DNA from: UBA6170 sp942491385
Lineage (GTDB): Bacteria; Chloroflexota; Anaerolineae; Anaerolineales; Anaerolineaceae
DNA length: 64,000 nucleotides
Direction: 5' to 3'
NCBI GenBank assembly: GCA_942491385.1
Contig: CALOAF010000005.1
Span: 558,001 to 622,000 of the forward strand
The notes below the pieces were generated by a model that was not told the DNA's origin, did not search any database, and saw only the letters and a program-made list of their open reading frames with translations. A program made the position numbers and the translations under genes. Positions 46,182-54,674 of the stretch are shown here, piece after piece (positions within the stretch are counted from its first letter, which is position 1; every line of letters starts with the position of its first letter).

Positions 46182-46664
46182 TTACGCCCAATCCTTGATT
46201 GCTTCTTTTTTTACTTTTTCATGCAAGGTTAAAACACCATGAATTAAAGCTTCTGGACGTGGCGGGCAACCAGCCACATAAATATCCACCGGCAGGATTT
46301 CATCCACCCCCTGCAAAATGGCATAGTTATTAAAAATACCACCGCAAGATGCACAATCACCCATCGCGATCACCCACTTGGGGGCTGGCATCTGGTCGTA
46401 TAACTTGCGTACAACTGGGGCCATTTTTCGAGAAACACGACCTGCCACAATCATCAAATCAGATTGACGTGGGCTGGCACGCATCAACTCCATACCAAAA
46501 CGGCTCATATCATAATCGGCAGCTTCAGCCGACATCATCTCAATTGCGCAGCAGGCTAAACCAAACAACATTGGCCACATTGAATTTGTGCGAGACCAAT
46601 TCACTGCTTTTTCCAATGAGGTGGTAACAATCCCCATATTTCCAGCTTTTTGTTCTAATCCCAT
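46182..46664 (-). CDS. nuoB: NADH-quinone oxidoreductase subunit B (cluster N2)
   Basis: 160 residues from ATG 46664, which overlaps the nuoA stop by 10 nt. Ligands of 4Fe-4S cluster N2: GLACCAIEMM, then GDCASCGG and VAGCPPRPE. The open frame reaches 46685, but the shorter start fits the family and spacing from GGAAG. Confidence 0.96.
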   Translation of the reverse strand: MGLEQKAGNMGIVTTSLEKAVNWSRTNSMWPMLFGLACCAIEMMSAEAADYDMSRFGMELMRASPRQSDLMIVAGRVSRKMAPVVRKLYDQMPAPKWVIAMGDCASCGGIFNNYAILQGVDEILPVDIYVAGCPPRPEALIHGVLTLHEKVKKEAIKDWA

Positions 46665-47011
46665 TCCAGTGCACCTTTCTTCCATGCATACAGATGCGCT
46701 ACCTCTAATATCAGCACAAAAATGATCATAAACACCAGTCCTGGCACGCCAATCTGGCGAATCACCACCGACCAGGGAACCAGGAAAACCACTTCAATAT
46801 CAAACAATATGAACAATACTGCAATCAGATAATAACGCACTGAGATGCGTCGTCTTGCAGGCCCATAAGGTACCATCCCTGATTCGTACGGTGAACTCTT
46901 TCTTTGTCCAGGTCGTTTCGGTCCAAAGGTGTTTCCCAAAATGACTACAATAACACCAATAAAAATAGCCAATAACAGGATGATCAGCAAGGGGAGATAT
47001 TCCATCAACAT
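46655..47011 (-). CDS. nuoA: NADH-quinone oxidoreductase subunit A
   Basis: 118 residues, three TM helices. Conserved SSPYESGMVPYGPARRRISV, LFILFDIEVVFLVPW. The start is ATG 47011 with AAGGA 6 nt upstream; first gene of the operon. Confidence 0.95.
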   Translation of the reverse strand: MLMEYLPLLIILLLAIFIGVIVVILGNTFGPKRPGQRKSSPYESGMVPYGPARRRISVRYYLIAVLFILFDIEVVFLVPWSVVIRQIGVPGLVFMIIFVLILEVAHLYAWKKGALEWD

Positions 47012-47051
47012 AGGCAATCCTTACCAAAAAAGTCTAATTTTCGACCGGTTC

Positions 47052-47080
47052 AGTATAACACACGAACAATCTGGTGGCAA
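47052..47080 (-). promoter_or_regulatory. Predicted promoter of the nuoA-N operon
   Basis: Minus strand TTGCCA (47075-47080), 17-bp spacer, TATACT (47052-47057), about 40 nt ahead of nuoA. No other promoter or terminator is obvious inside the 14.3-kb operon. Confidence 0.75.
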
Positions 47081-47406
47081 TTTTCACAAAACCAAAACAA
47101 AAATTTTCAGATCAAACACCGGTTATGAATGTGCGGAAAAAAGTTTAATAATCAACGAGTCAACATCCAGAAGCCAATCTTTAGGAGAAAAATCCTTTTT
47201 TCGGTGAAAATCATCCAGAATTTTTTAAATATTGATTTTATAATCTTCCAGATTGTCATCAAGTTTACATGAAAGTGACCTGGCTTTCAAGCAAAAATTA
47301 TGAGGAAATTATCAGAAATTTAATTCGATTTATCTACGAAATTATTGACCAAGGCTCATACCAGAGTGGACTGATCTGTAAAGTTGCGATTGCTGGTCAG
47401 ACTGGT
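47081..47406. other. Spacer between nuo promoter and the small membrane peptide gene
   Basis: AT-rich, with short direct repeats only. I find no ORF with a ribosome binding site and no strong terminator, so the flavoprotein and peptide transcript upstream could read into nuo. Confidence 0.45.
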
Positions 47407-47511
47407 TCAGAAAATTGAGACCCCGCTTTGGGCTAATGCAAATACGAATGCAGACACCAGAATAATGACACCTATAACCAGAGCTAGCCAAGAAGCAAGT
47501 TGCTTGCGCAT
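47407..47511 (-). CDS. 34-residue single-pass membrane peptide
   Basis: MRKQLASWLALVIGVIILVS is followed by a second hydrophobic stretch and a short tail ending SGVSIF. Basic N-terminus then one TM helix (about 7-28), so N-inside. AGGAG (47520-47524) lies 8 nt upstream and overlaps the stop of the ferric-reductase-like gene, so translation is probably coupled. Possibly a small partner subunit of that flavoprotein; this is inferred from position only. Confidence 0.6.
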   Translation of the reverse strand: MRKQLASWLALVIGVIILVSAFVFALAQSGVSIF

Positions 47512-47522
47512 ATAGAATTCTC

Positions 47523-48854
47523 CTATACCAGGTCAAACCGTTCCGTGTGGTAATCACCAGGGAAAAACCCAGCCTGTTCGAGAGCCATTTCAACCGCATC
47601 CATCATCGGTTTTGGCCCACAAATAAAAATTTCGTATTCGTCTCGTTTTTGCCCTGATAACAGATATTGTTCCAGCAAACTTCGAGTGATAAATCCTCGC
47701 TCACCTTTCCAATCTGCCGGAGGTTTTTCTATTACATCCACCACTGTCAGCTGAAGTCTGCTCTTCAAGTTATTGATCTCTGCACGAAAAACTGCCTGAT
47801 CTAGAGTCTTGTTGGCATAGAATAAAACCAGGGGGCGTGAGTCTCCTCGGTCAGCCAACGTTCTCAACATCGAAAGAATCGGGGTGATCCCAATCCCGCC
47901 AGCAACAAATCCAAAACCACTTGCATGATTGTGCTGGTCAACACTGAAAGATCCGTAGGGGCCATCCACGTAAACGGATTGTCCCGGTTGTATCTCTTTG
48001 ATCCGCCGTGTAAAATCGCCCAGTTCTTTTATCGTGAATTCGATGACTCCTTTTTTTTCTGCGCTCGATGAAATGGAGAAAGGATGCTCAGTATCTGTGA
48101 AAGGCGAATTCCAAACCGTGATCCAGCAGAACTGTCCCGGCTGGAAACGAAAACCGCTGTGTCCAACCGGTTTCAAGACCAACGACCAGGTCTGACTTGC
48201 TTGCTCAGTCACTGAGAGCACTGAGTAGGGTCGGCGCAGCAAGATGATAGGCTTGATCACGCGCACCCAAGCCAGCATTCCAATAAAAAATAGCCCATAC
48301 CCCACCCATAACCATTGCTTCAATGGTAAAGCAGTGTAATGTCCCACCAAGGTAATGTGTACCATCGCCAACGAAACAGCCGCTGTCGCCAGTACTCCAT
48401 GCCAGATACGCCAACGGGTGTAATCAATGCGCAGCTTTTTACGGTACACGGAAATCACAACCAGAGCGATCAAAGACATAGTCGCGGCGACAGCTGCTCG
48501 GGCCCGCCAGGGAGCATCAATGACATTCAGCAAGCCTAAGGTTGTGGGGTCAAAGATGAAGAGCAGGAGCGGATGTAACAGGATTAAGGCGGTCGCAACC
48601 ATAGAAATCTGTCGATGGAAAAAGTAAACAATATCACTACCATACGGCGCTTTCAACACCTTAAACCGCGCGGTCAGAGAAAATTGCAAAGTCACCATCG
48701 CCATACCACAAAAACCCAATGCAACCGAAAACTCTCGCCAGAATTCCCTCCCCACTGGTCTCGGTCCAATGAACATCATCAGCAATGGTACCAGGGTCAG
48801 GGCCAGGTATACCCCTATCCAAAACCCGCCTTGCAAAATTCGTTTTGTTTTCAA
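47523..48854 (-). CDS. Ferric reductase-like transmembrane flavoprotein
   Basis: 443 residues. N-terminal ferric-reductase domain with about six TM helices and paired His (FFHRQISMVATALILLHP and RIWHGVLATAAVSLAMVH) for heme. C-terminal FNR-like module: FAD site EHPFSISSS, NAD(P) sites VAGGIGITPILSML and EIFICGPKPMM. It moves electrons from NAD(P)H through FAD and heme across the membrane, to iron or another acceptor. Upstream of nuo on the same strand with the small peptide between. Confidence 0.88.
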   Translation of the reverse strand: MKTKRILQGGFWIGVYLALTLVPLLMMFIGPRPVGREFWREFSVALGFCGMAMVTLQFSLTARFKVLKAPYGSDIVYFFHRQISMVATALILLHPLLLFIFDPTTLGLLNVIDAPWRARAAVAATMSLIALVVISVYRKKLRIDYTRWRIWHGVLATAAVSLAMVHITLVGHYTALPLKQWLWVGYGLFFIGMLAWVRVIKPIILLRRPYSVLSVTEQASQTWSLVLKPVGHSGFRFQPGQFCWITVWNSPFTDTEHPFSISSSAEKKGVIEFTIKELGDFTRRIKEIQPGQSVYVDGPYGSFSVDQHNHASGFGFVAGGIGITPILSMLRTLADRGDSRPLVLFYANKTLDQAVFRAEINNLKSRLQLTVVDVIEKPPADWKGERGFITRSLLEQYLLSGQKRDEYEIFICGPKPMMDAVEMALEQAGFFPGDYHTERFDLV

Positions 48855-49046
48855 TCGTTTCCTCTTCTATGTCGAAGGATTACATTATTTTCCCTTTGAT
48901 CGATTTTTCATCGCGCAATTCCCATAAATTTTATCAGCTCGTTTGGAGTAAATCGACTGATTGTATAAGTAAACGTAGCCTGATCTGGTTAAATAGAATT
49001 CGAGATTATTATTTTACTGGTTGGCATAATGAAATTATCAAAGCAT

Positions 49047-50906
49047 TTATTCAGTGCCCAGGATCTCATAAATCCAGATCCCTTCCTGCTCATAAACTAC
49101 CTTAACATTTGGGCAGTCAATCATCGCCTGTGGTTGCAATGATCCTTTTCCGGCGTGTAAATACACATGCGAAAGCTGGGCATCCTTGACCAATGACCAA
49201 AACCCATCATCACAGGCATGCACCACCGCTGCCCGTTCCATCCAATTCACCCACTCTGCTTTCTGTTCCGATGAGCCATAGGAATACAAGCCAGGCAGGG
49301 CAATCGCAAATCGCCTGGTTTTCGGCAGAATCCAATAGCCACCATCCACACCACGATACATCTGGTATTGCCAGATAGTTGTATTGGTCAGAAATCTCGC
49401 ATCCGTCGGAAGGTTGTCATCAATCCACTCCACTGCATTCCAATCAGCCCGGTCTGCCAGAACGGTGACAGCATTGATCACCTGCCTGGTTTGCCAGGTA
49501 CCCCATGCCAGCGTCCCCACAGCACCGGCAATCAGCACTGCCAAGCCCACATATTTGTGTACGTGGCTTTGCAGCCACTGACTGGCTGTAACCCACCCAT
49601 AGGATAACAGCAAGCTGCCCGGAATGAACAATACAATCGCCATATGATCCGGGCGGAAAGGACCAAAGCGTAAACCCCAGGGGAAAGATAAAACCAGCAT
49701 GACACTGGCCCACAGCGCCAACCCGCGGCTTCTTTTTTGCCACCAGATCAAAATCAAGCCCAGCAGCGCGCCTCCCATCAGATAATAATTAAAGGTTGGC
49801 CCTAACAGGTATAGAATATATTGGTAGGAATTCAAGTTCTCAGCTTTGGGTAGCACCACCTGCACACTCACCTGTGATGAGTGGGCATTCAACATGCGTA
49901 GAAGCCAGGCCAGAGCCACCAAAATCCCACTGGTGGCAGCTAATGTCATGGGCCACAGCCTATTAAAAATTAGCTTGCGGCTCTCCACATCTTTAACACG
50001 ATACCAGGCGACACCGCGCTCAATCAGCAGGCTCATCAAAAAGAGACCAAAATAAAATAAAGCTAGATAATGTGCCAAAGCCAACCCGGCTGTCAGAATC
50101 ACCAGGCGCGCGGCGCGTTCCCTTGAGAATCCATTCATCACCAGTTCATGCGCAACCGCCATAGCAGGCAACATCACCAATAAACCGGTTAGCAACGTAT
50201 ATCGTCCCCAGGTTACATAATAAGCTGGCATCTGAAACGCAAATCCAACCAGTAAGGCTGCCATCACGGCAGGCAAAGTCTTTCGCCACAGCGCTTTGCT
50301 TAACCGGTAGATACCCAATACCACCAGCCCATTGATTACCTGCCCAAACCACAAAACAGCCTGTACCGGTTCTAACCGGCTGATCCAACTGAATAATGCA
50401 GCGATCAGATGAAAACCAAAATGGTAAAACAAGGGGATATCAAGTTCAGGCGCTAGCGTTTCAGGTAATCCCCCGTAATCAATGATCTTCTGGGTGAGCA
50501 ATACATGATGTACCGAGTCCACCCACGCAGGGAAAACCAAATTTCGAGCCTGATAAAATCGAAAGGCGATGACGAGTAATAAGCCAATCCCTGTGCCCAA
50601 GAGCAATAACAGCTGACCACGCGGGATGTGAATCCGTTGATGGATGAATAAATACAGTGCAACCAATGCCATGCTGGTTAACAATACAGCAATCAGTCCG
50701 CCTGAAAAACGCCAATCCAGGAAAAAGAAGATCATGCCAAGAATGGCCACACTGGAGATACTTAAACCTATGCTATCCGCCAACCGTTCAACAAGATCGC
50801 GTCCATCGTTTTTAAAGATGACCCACAGCAATCCCGGAAGCAAGAGTACCAGCATGGCGCTGGCGGCTAGCAGTATTTGTTCAGAGAAAGGGTAGGATAA
50901 GATCAT
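49047..50906 (-). CDS. Polytopic membrane protein, GT-C glycosyltransferase-like
   Basis: 619 residues with about 13 TM helices, then a soluble C-terminal domain of about 130 residues. The first external loop has WVDSVHHVLLTQKIIDYGGL with an acidic residue, and the C-terminal part has WIDDNLPTDARFLTN, WQYQMYRGVDGGYWI and VYLHAGKGSLQP. This layout fits GT-C enzymes that use lipid-linked sugars. Donor and acceptor unknown. It follows rpoD by about 50 nt on the same strand. Confidence 0.65.
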   Translation of the reverse strand: MILSYPFSEQILLAASAMLVLLLPGLLWVIFKNDGRDLVERLADSIGLSISSVAILGMIFFFLDWRFSGGLIAVLLTSMALVALYLFIHQRIHIPRGQLLLLLGTGIGLLLVIAFRFYQARNLVFPAWVDSVHHVLLTQKIIDYGGLPETLAPELDIPLFYHFGFHLIAALFSWISRLEPVQAVLWFGQVINGLVVLGIYRLSKALWRKTLPAVMAALLVGFAFQMPAYYVTWGRYTLLTGLLVMLPAMAVAHELVMNGFSRERAARLVILTAGLALAHYLALFYFGLFLMSLLIERGVAWYRVKDVESRKLIFNRLWPMTLAATSGILVALAWLLRMLNAHSSQVSVQVVLPKAENLNSYQYILYLLGPTFNYYLMGGALLGLILIWWQKRSRGLALWASVMLVLSFPWGLRFGPFRPDHMAIVLFIPGSLLLSYGWVTASQWLQSHVHKYVGLAVLIAGAVGTLAWGTWQTRQVINAVTVLADRADWNAVEWIDDNLPTDARFLTNTTIWQYQMYRGVDGGYWILPKTRRFAIALPGLYSYGSSEQKAEWVNWMERAAVVHACDDGFWSLVKDAQLSHVYLHAGKGSLQPQAMIDCPNVKVVYEQEGIWIYEILGTE

Positions 50907-50919
50907 GCGCTGAATGGAT

Positions 50920-50950
50920 AATCAAATCAATGATCTTATCTGATTTGATT
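50920..50950. repeat. Inverted repeat between rpoD and the membrane protein gene
   Basis: AATCAAATCA (50920-50929) and TGATTTGATT (50941-50950) are perfect complements with an 11-nt loop. No T-run on the minus strand, so it may be an RNA-processing or attenuation element rather than a terminator. Confidence 0.45.
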
Positions 50951-50955
50951 TCTTA

Positions 50956-52647
50956 CTAAGATAGGTATTCGCGTAAATGCCGGCTGCGTGTGGGATGACG
51001 TAATTTTCTTAATGCTTTAGCCTCAATCTGGCGGATACGTTCACGGGTTACATTGAAATACCGGCTGACTTCCTCCAGAGTGTGGTCTTTACCATCGATT
51101 AATCCAAAGCGTAATTCCAATACCTGGCGTTCCCTTTCTGAGAGAGCACCCAGGGCATTTTGCACCTGCTCACGCAACATCTCACGTGCAGCAGCATCCA
51201 TTGGCTCCAGTGCATCGTCGTCCTCAATGAAATCGCCCAATTGACTGCTATCTTCATCACCCACCGGACGCTCCAAAGAAACCGGCTCTTCTGCTGATTG
51301 CAAGATCCGTTGCACCTTGGCTGTCGCTGTCGTCCAGCGCACCTGCAAATCATAATCCAGCGGAATTTCCAGTTTGCGACAATGTTGAATCTCGAGGGTG
51401 TCCTCTTCTGAGAGGAATCCGGACTCTAATGCCAGCTCTTCAAGGCTGGGCTCACGGCCAAATTTCTGCACCAGGGTGCGTTGAACGCGCAATAGACGGG
51501 TAATCGCCTCAAATAAATGCACCGGGATACGAATGGTACGGGCCTGCTCGGCAATGTAACGACTGATCGATTGGCGTATCCACCAGGTGGCATAGGTACT
51601 AAACTTGAACCCACGGGTTGGGTCAAATTTTGCCACTGCTCTTAATAACCCAAGATTGCCCTCCTGAATCAAATCCAGGAAGGAGATGCCACGACCTAAA
51701 TAACGCTTGGCAATACTCACCACCAGGCGTAAGTTCGCACGGATTAAGCTCTGATTGGCTTCCTCTGCCAGCCAACGCACCTGATCCATCTCGACTGTTA
51801 ACGCATCCTCGGATGGCAGAAATTTATCAAAGGAACTTCGGCGTGGCAGTTTTTTCTTTTCCTGCAAATATTTAATCAGCTTATTCGAAGTTTCCTGCGG
51901 CAACAAATACAAACATAAGAAGCCTTTAAAGGCATGCTGTGCCAGACCGTCCCAATCGGAATCCTTGCCCCACATGCCATTATCCAGATAAGAACGTAAA
52001 TACGAAGGCTCATCTGCCTGCCAGGAGCGACGCAATAATTGCGATTCAAGTAAAACCAGATCAATGTCTGGCCCTTCGCCCTGTGCAAACTTATCCACAT
52101 CACCCATTAAGGATTTCCAGGTTTCATATAAGTTGTCTACCGCCGTAGCGTAAATCGCGGTGTAGTAACCTGGTACACCTTTTTCTACTTCCACATTTAA
52201 CAGGATTAGATCAAGTAAGCGTTCTGCCTCGATCCTTGCAGCCAAACGAAATTCACTATCTGCATCCAACAGATCAATGCGTCCGATTTCTTTTAAATAT
52301 AATCGTACCGGATCTTGAGACAAATCCCCGGCGATGGCAGCTTCCAAAATTTCAATCGGATCTTCAACCACATCCTCGTCTTCATCTTCATCCGAACCGG
52401 AGTCAGATTCAGTACGATCCTCTTCCTTCCATTTGTCGCGATTTTTATTTTCTGAAGAATAGGTGGTTTTCTTTTTATTGCGCCCTCGGGTCGTCTTGCG
52501 TGGTTTCGGTTGTGTTTTTTTTTCAACAACCGGTTGATCTTTTTTTACTTCTTCGACTGGATTCTCAATCGAATCATCCAAAGTAGGATCAACTTCAAGA
52601 TCAGGATCAGAATTATTCATTTTTTCCGATGTTTTCTTTTTGCGCAT
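50956..52647 (-). CDS. rpoD: Primary RNA polymerase sigma factor RpoD (sigma-70)
   Basis: About 563 residues. A Lys-rich and acidic N-terminal tail, region 1.2 (DPVRLYLKEIGRIDLLDADS), region 2 (LRLVVSIAKRYLGRGISFLD, then FSTYATWWIRQSISRYIAEQ), region 3, and region 4 with the helix-turn-helix TLEEVSRYFNVTRERIRQIE. Region 2 and 4 are complete, as in housekeeping factors. No Shine-Dalgarno is clear. ATG 52647 is chosen; a TTG at 52680 overlaps the dnaG end, and ATG 52617 is another option. Second gene of a dnaG-rpoD operon. Confidence 0.93.
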   Translation of the reverse strand: MRKKKTSEKMNNSDPDLEVDPTLDDSIENPVEEVKKDQPVVEKKTQPKPRKTTRGRNKKKTTYSSENKNRDKWKEEDRTESDSGSDEDEDEDVVEDPIEILEAAIAGDLSQDPVRLYLKEIGRIDLLDADSEFRLAARIEAERLLDLILLNVEVEKGVPGYYTAIYATAVDNLYETWKSLMGDVDKFAQGEGPDIDLVLLESQLLRRSWQADEPSYLRSYLDNGMWGKDSDWDGLAQHAFKGFLCLYLLPQETSNKLIKYLQEKKKLPRRSSFDKFLPSEDALTVEMDQVRWLAEEANQSLIRANLRLVVSIAKRYLGRGISFLDLIQEGNLGLLRAVAKFDPTRGFKFSTYATWWIRQSISRYIAEQARTIRIPVHLFEAITRLLRVQRTLVQKFGREPSLEELALESGFLSEEDTLEIQHCRKLEIPLDYDLQVRWTTATAKVQRILQSAEEPVSLERPVGDEDSSQLGDFIEDDDALEPMDAAAREMLREQVQNALGALSERERQVLELRFGLIDGKDHTLEEVSRYFNVTRERIRQIEAKALRKLRHPTRSRHLREYLS

Positions 52648-52672
52648 AGGATATTTATACCATAATTTGTTT

Positions 52673-54586
52673 TTAATCAAGTTGAATCAGACGTCCCAAT
52701 GCTATGTCCAGACGGGACCGCATCAGCGTATAGTGGAGCATATTATCTTGATATGGGTTGATGCCAGGTTCTCCAGCTTCTTGCATCTCTTCCATCAGAA
52801 AGCGCATTTGCCGTAAGCCTTCATTCACCCGCACCAGCCGTAATTTCATCAAGCTGCGGATCAAATCCTCTTGTAATTTCTGGGCATTTTTTTTCTCCAG
52901 CATAGGATCATTTTGTAGTTCTTCTACTAACGCAGTTAATTCCTCAGGAACTTGTGCGGCAAGATATGCCTGTGGCTCCTGGCGGTCCTGCTCCAGAGAC
53001 TGGATGATTAATCGAGCCAAAATTTGATAATCAACATATTCAAAATCGGTTACATCCAGACGGTTGAGACTATTTTTTTGTAAAGCCCGATCCAGCACCT
53101 GCAGCCACTCAGGGTCTTGCAAGAGCAACCTCAGGCAGTGTTTTTCCAGTGATTTTGCCAATAATTCGCTGGTCTTTATGACTGGACTTAGGTCTTCTTC
53201 CTGCGCGGGCTGTTCTTTTGGTCTGCGTCGAACTGGGGCTGTGGTTCGTATGGGTGCGCCATCCCCCACCAAAGCCCGCTCATCCACTTTGAGTAAACGC
53301 GCCAGACGTTGCCGGTAAGCATCTCGTTCTACCGCATTAGGAATATCTTCAATCAATGGCAGCACACGGGTGGATATCTCGCGTTTCACCTTGGGGTCTT
53401 CCAGGTCTTTCTGGCTTGCAAGCGTTTCCATCACGTGCATCACAATCGGTTTGGCGTTTTGAACAATCGCGCGCCACTCTTCCGGATCTCGCAACACAAT
53501 CTCATCCGGGTCCATTCCCTCCGGAATGGTGGTGACCCTCACATCCGCTTCCAGTCTGGCTTCGTAACGCAGCAACCCTCGCGGATTAAAGCTGATCTCC
53601 TCGCTATGATCCAATGCCTGCCGGGCAACTTCCAGTCCACGTAAAGTGGCTTTTTCACCCGCAGCATCTGCATCCAGCGCCAGAATAATCCGCCTCGTAA
53701 AGCGTTTCAACAAACGCATCTGATCTTCTGTCAGGGCGGTTCCCATTGGCGAGACAGTATTCATAAAGCCTGCCTGGTAAGGAACGATTACATCCATATA
53801 GCCCTCAACAATCACCACCTGATCTTCCGCACGGATGGCTTTGCGGGCCAAATTTAAACCATATAACAGGCGACCTTTATCGAACAAAGGTGTTTGTGGT
53901 GAGTTCAGGTATTTGGGAACATCATCGGGGTCCAGAACCCTGGCACCAAACCCAGACATTCTGCCACCCATATCGCGGATCGCAAACATCAAACGATTTC
54001 GGAAGCGGTCATATACACCACCACCTTCTCGCTGTGTCACCAGACCCGATTCGACCAGATCCAATTCAGAATAGCCTTTACCTAAAAAATATTGATGGGT
54101 AATTTCCCAGGAGGCAGGTGCAAACCCCAAACCAAAGGTTTCGATGGTCTCACGAGTCACACCGCGCTGTAATAGATAATTCAGCGCATATTTTCCTTCA
54201 GGCATTTGAAGCAATTGGTGCTGGTAAAACGTCACGGTTTCTTCCAGCAATTGGCGATACCGGTCGTATTGTTCGTCTTGTTCCTTTTGTTCTTCGGTCT
54301 GTGGTTGCAGTTCCACGCCTGCTTTTTCAGCCAGGTAGCGCAGGGTTTCGGTAAAATCCCAGCCTTCTTTTTTCATAACGTACTTAAAAATATCCCCACC
54401 CTCATTGCATTGACCAAAACAACGCCAGGTGCCTGAATCAGGGAAGACAACAAAAGCCGGTGTGCGCTTGTTATCATGGAATGGGCAAAAACCAAGATAG
54501 TTTTTCCCGGATCGGCGTAACTTTACAGAATCGGAAACCAGATCAAGTATGTCAATCCGATTCTTAATCTCATCAACAGTTGTCAT
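52673..54586 (-). CDS. dnaG: DNA primase DnaG
   Basis: 637 residues. N-terminal CHC2 zinc finger (Cys34, His37, Cys56, Cys60 in FCPFH and CFGQCNEGGD), with one extra residue between the last two Cys compared with the common C-x2-C. RNA polymerase core with the TOPRIM signature VIVEGYMDVI and LALDADAAGEKA. The C-terminal helicase-binding region extends from about 450. Makes RNA primers in replication. Confidence 0.95.
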   Translation of the reverse strand: MTTVDEIKNRIDILDLVSDSVKLRRSGKNYLGFCPFHDNKRTPAFVVFPDSGTWRCFGQCNEGGDIFKYVMKKEGWDFTETLRYLAEKAGVELQPQTEEQKEQDEQYDRYRQLLEETVTFYQHQLLQMPEGKYALNYLLQRGVTRETIETFGLGFAPASWEITHQYFLGKGYSELDLVESGLVTQREGGGVYDRFRNRLMFAIRDMGGRMSGFGARVLDPDDVPKYLNSPQTPLFDKGRLLYGLNLARKAIRAEDQVVIVEGYMDVIVPYQAGFMNTVSPMGTALTEDQMRLLKRFTRRIILALDADAAGEKATLRGLEVARQALDHSEEISFNPRGLLRYEARLEADVRVTTIPEGMDPDEIVLRDPEEWRAIVQNAKPIVMHVMETLASQKDLEDPKVKREISTRVLPLIEDIPNAVERDAYRQRLARLLKVDERALVGDGAPIRTTAPVRRRPKEQPAQEEDLSPVIKTSELLAKSLEKHCLRLLLQDPEWLQVLDRALQKNSLNRLDVTDFEYVDYQILARLIIQSLEQDRQEPQAYLAAQVPEELTALVEELQNDPMLEKKNAQKLQEDLIRSLMKLRLVRVNEGLRQMRFLMEEMQEAGEPGINPYQDNMLHYTLMRSRLDIALGRLIQLD

Positions 54587-54674
54587 CCTCGCCTCGATTT
54601 GATTCTATATTAGAAAATGGATTCTTACCCTATCATAACCGTCTCATTTTACTTCGGGACGCAGAAAACGAATG

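Noticed and set aside
47342..47599. 85-residue ORF overlapping the small peptide and the flavoprotein end
   Set aside because: Shadow frame; the 34-residue frame has the ribosome binding site and a sensible TM helix.
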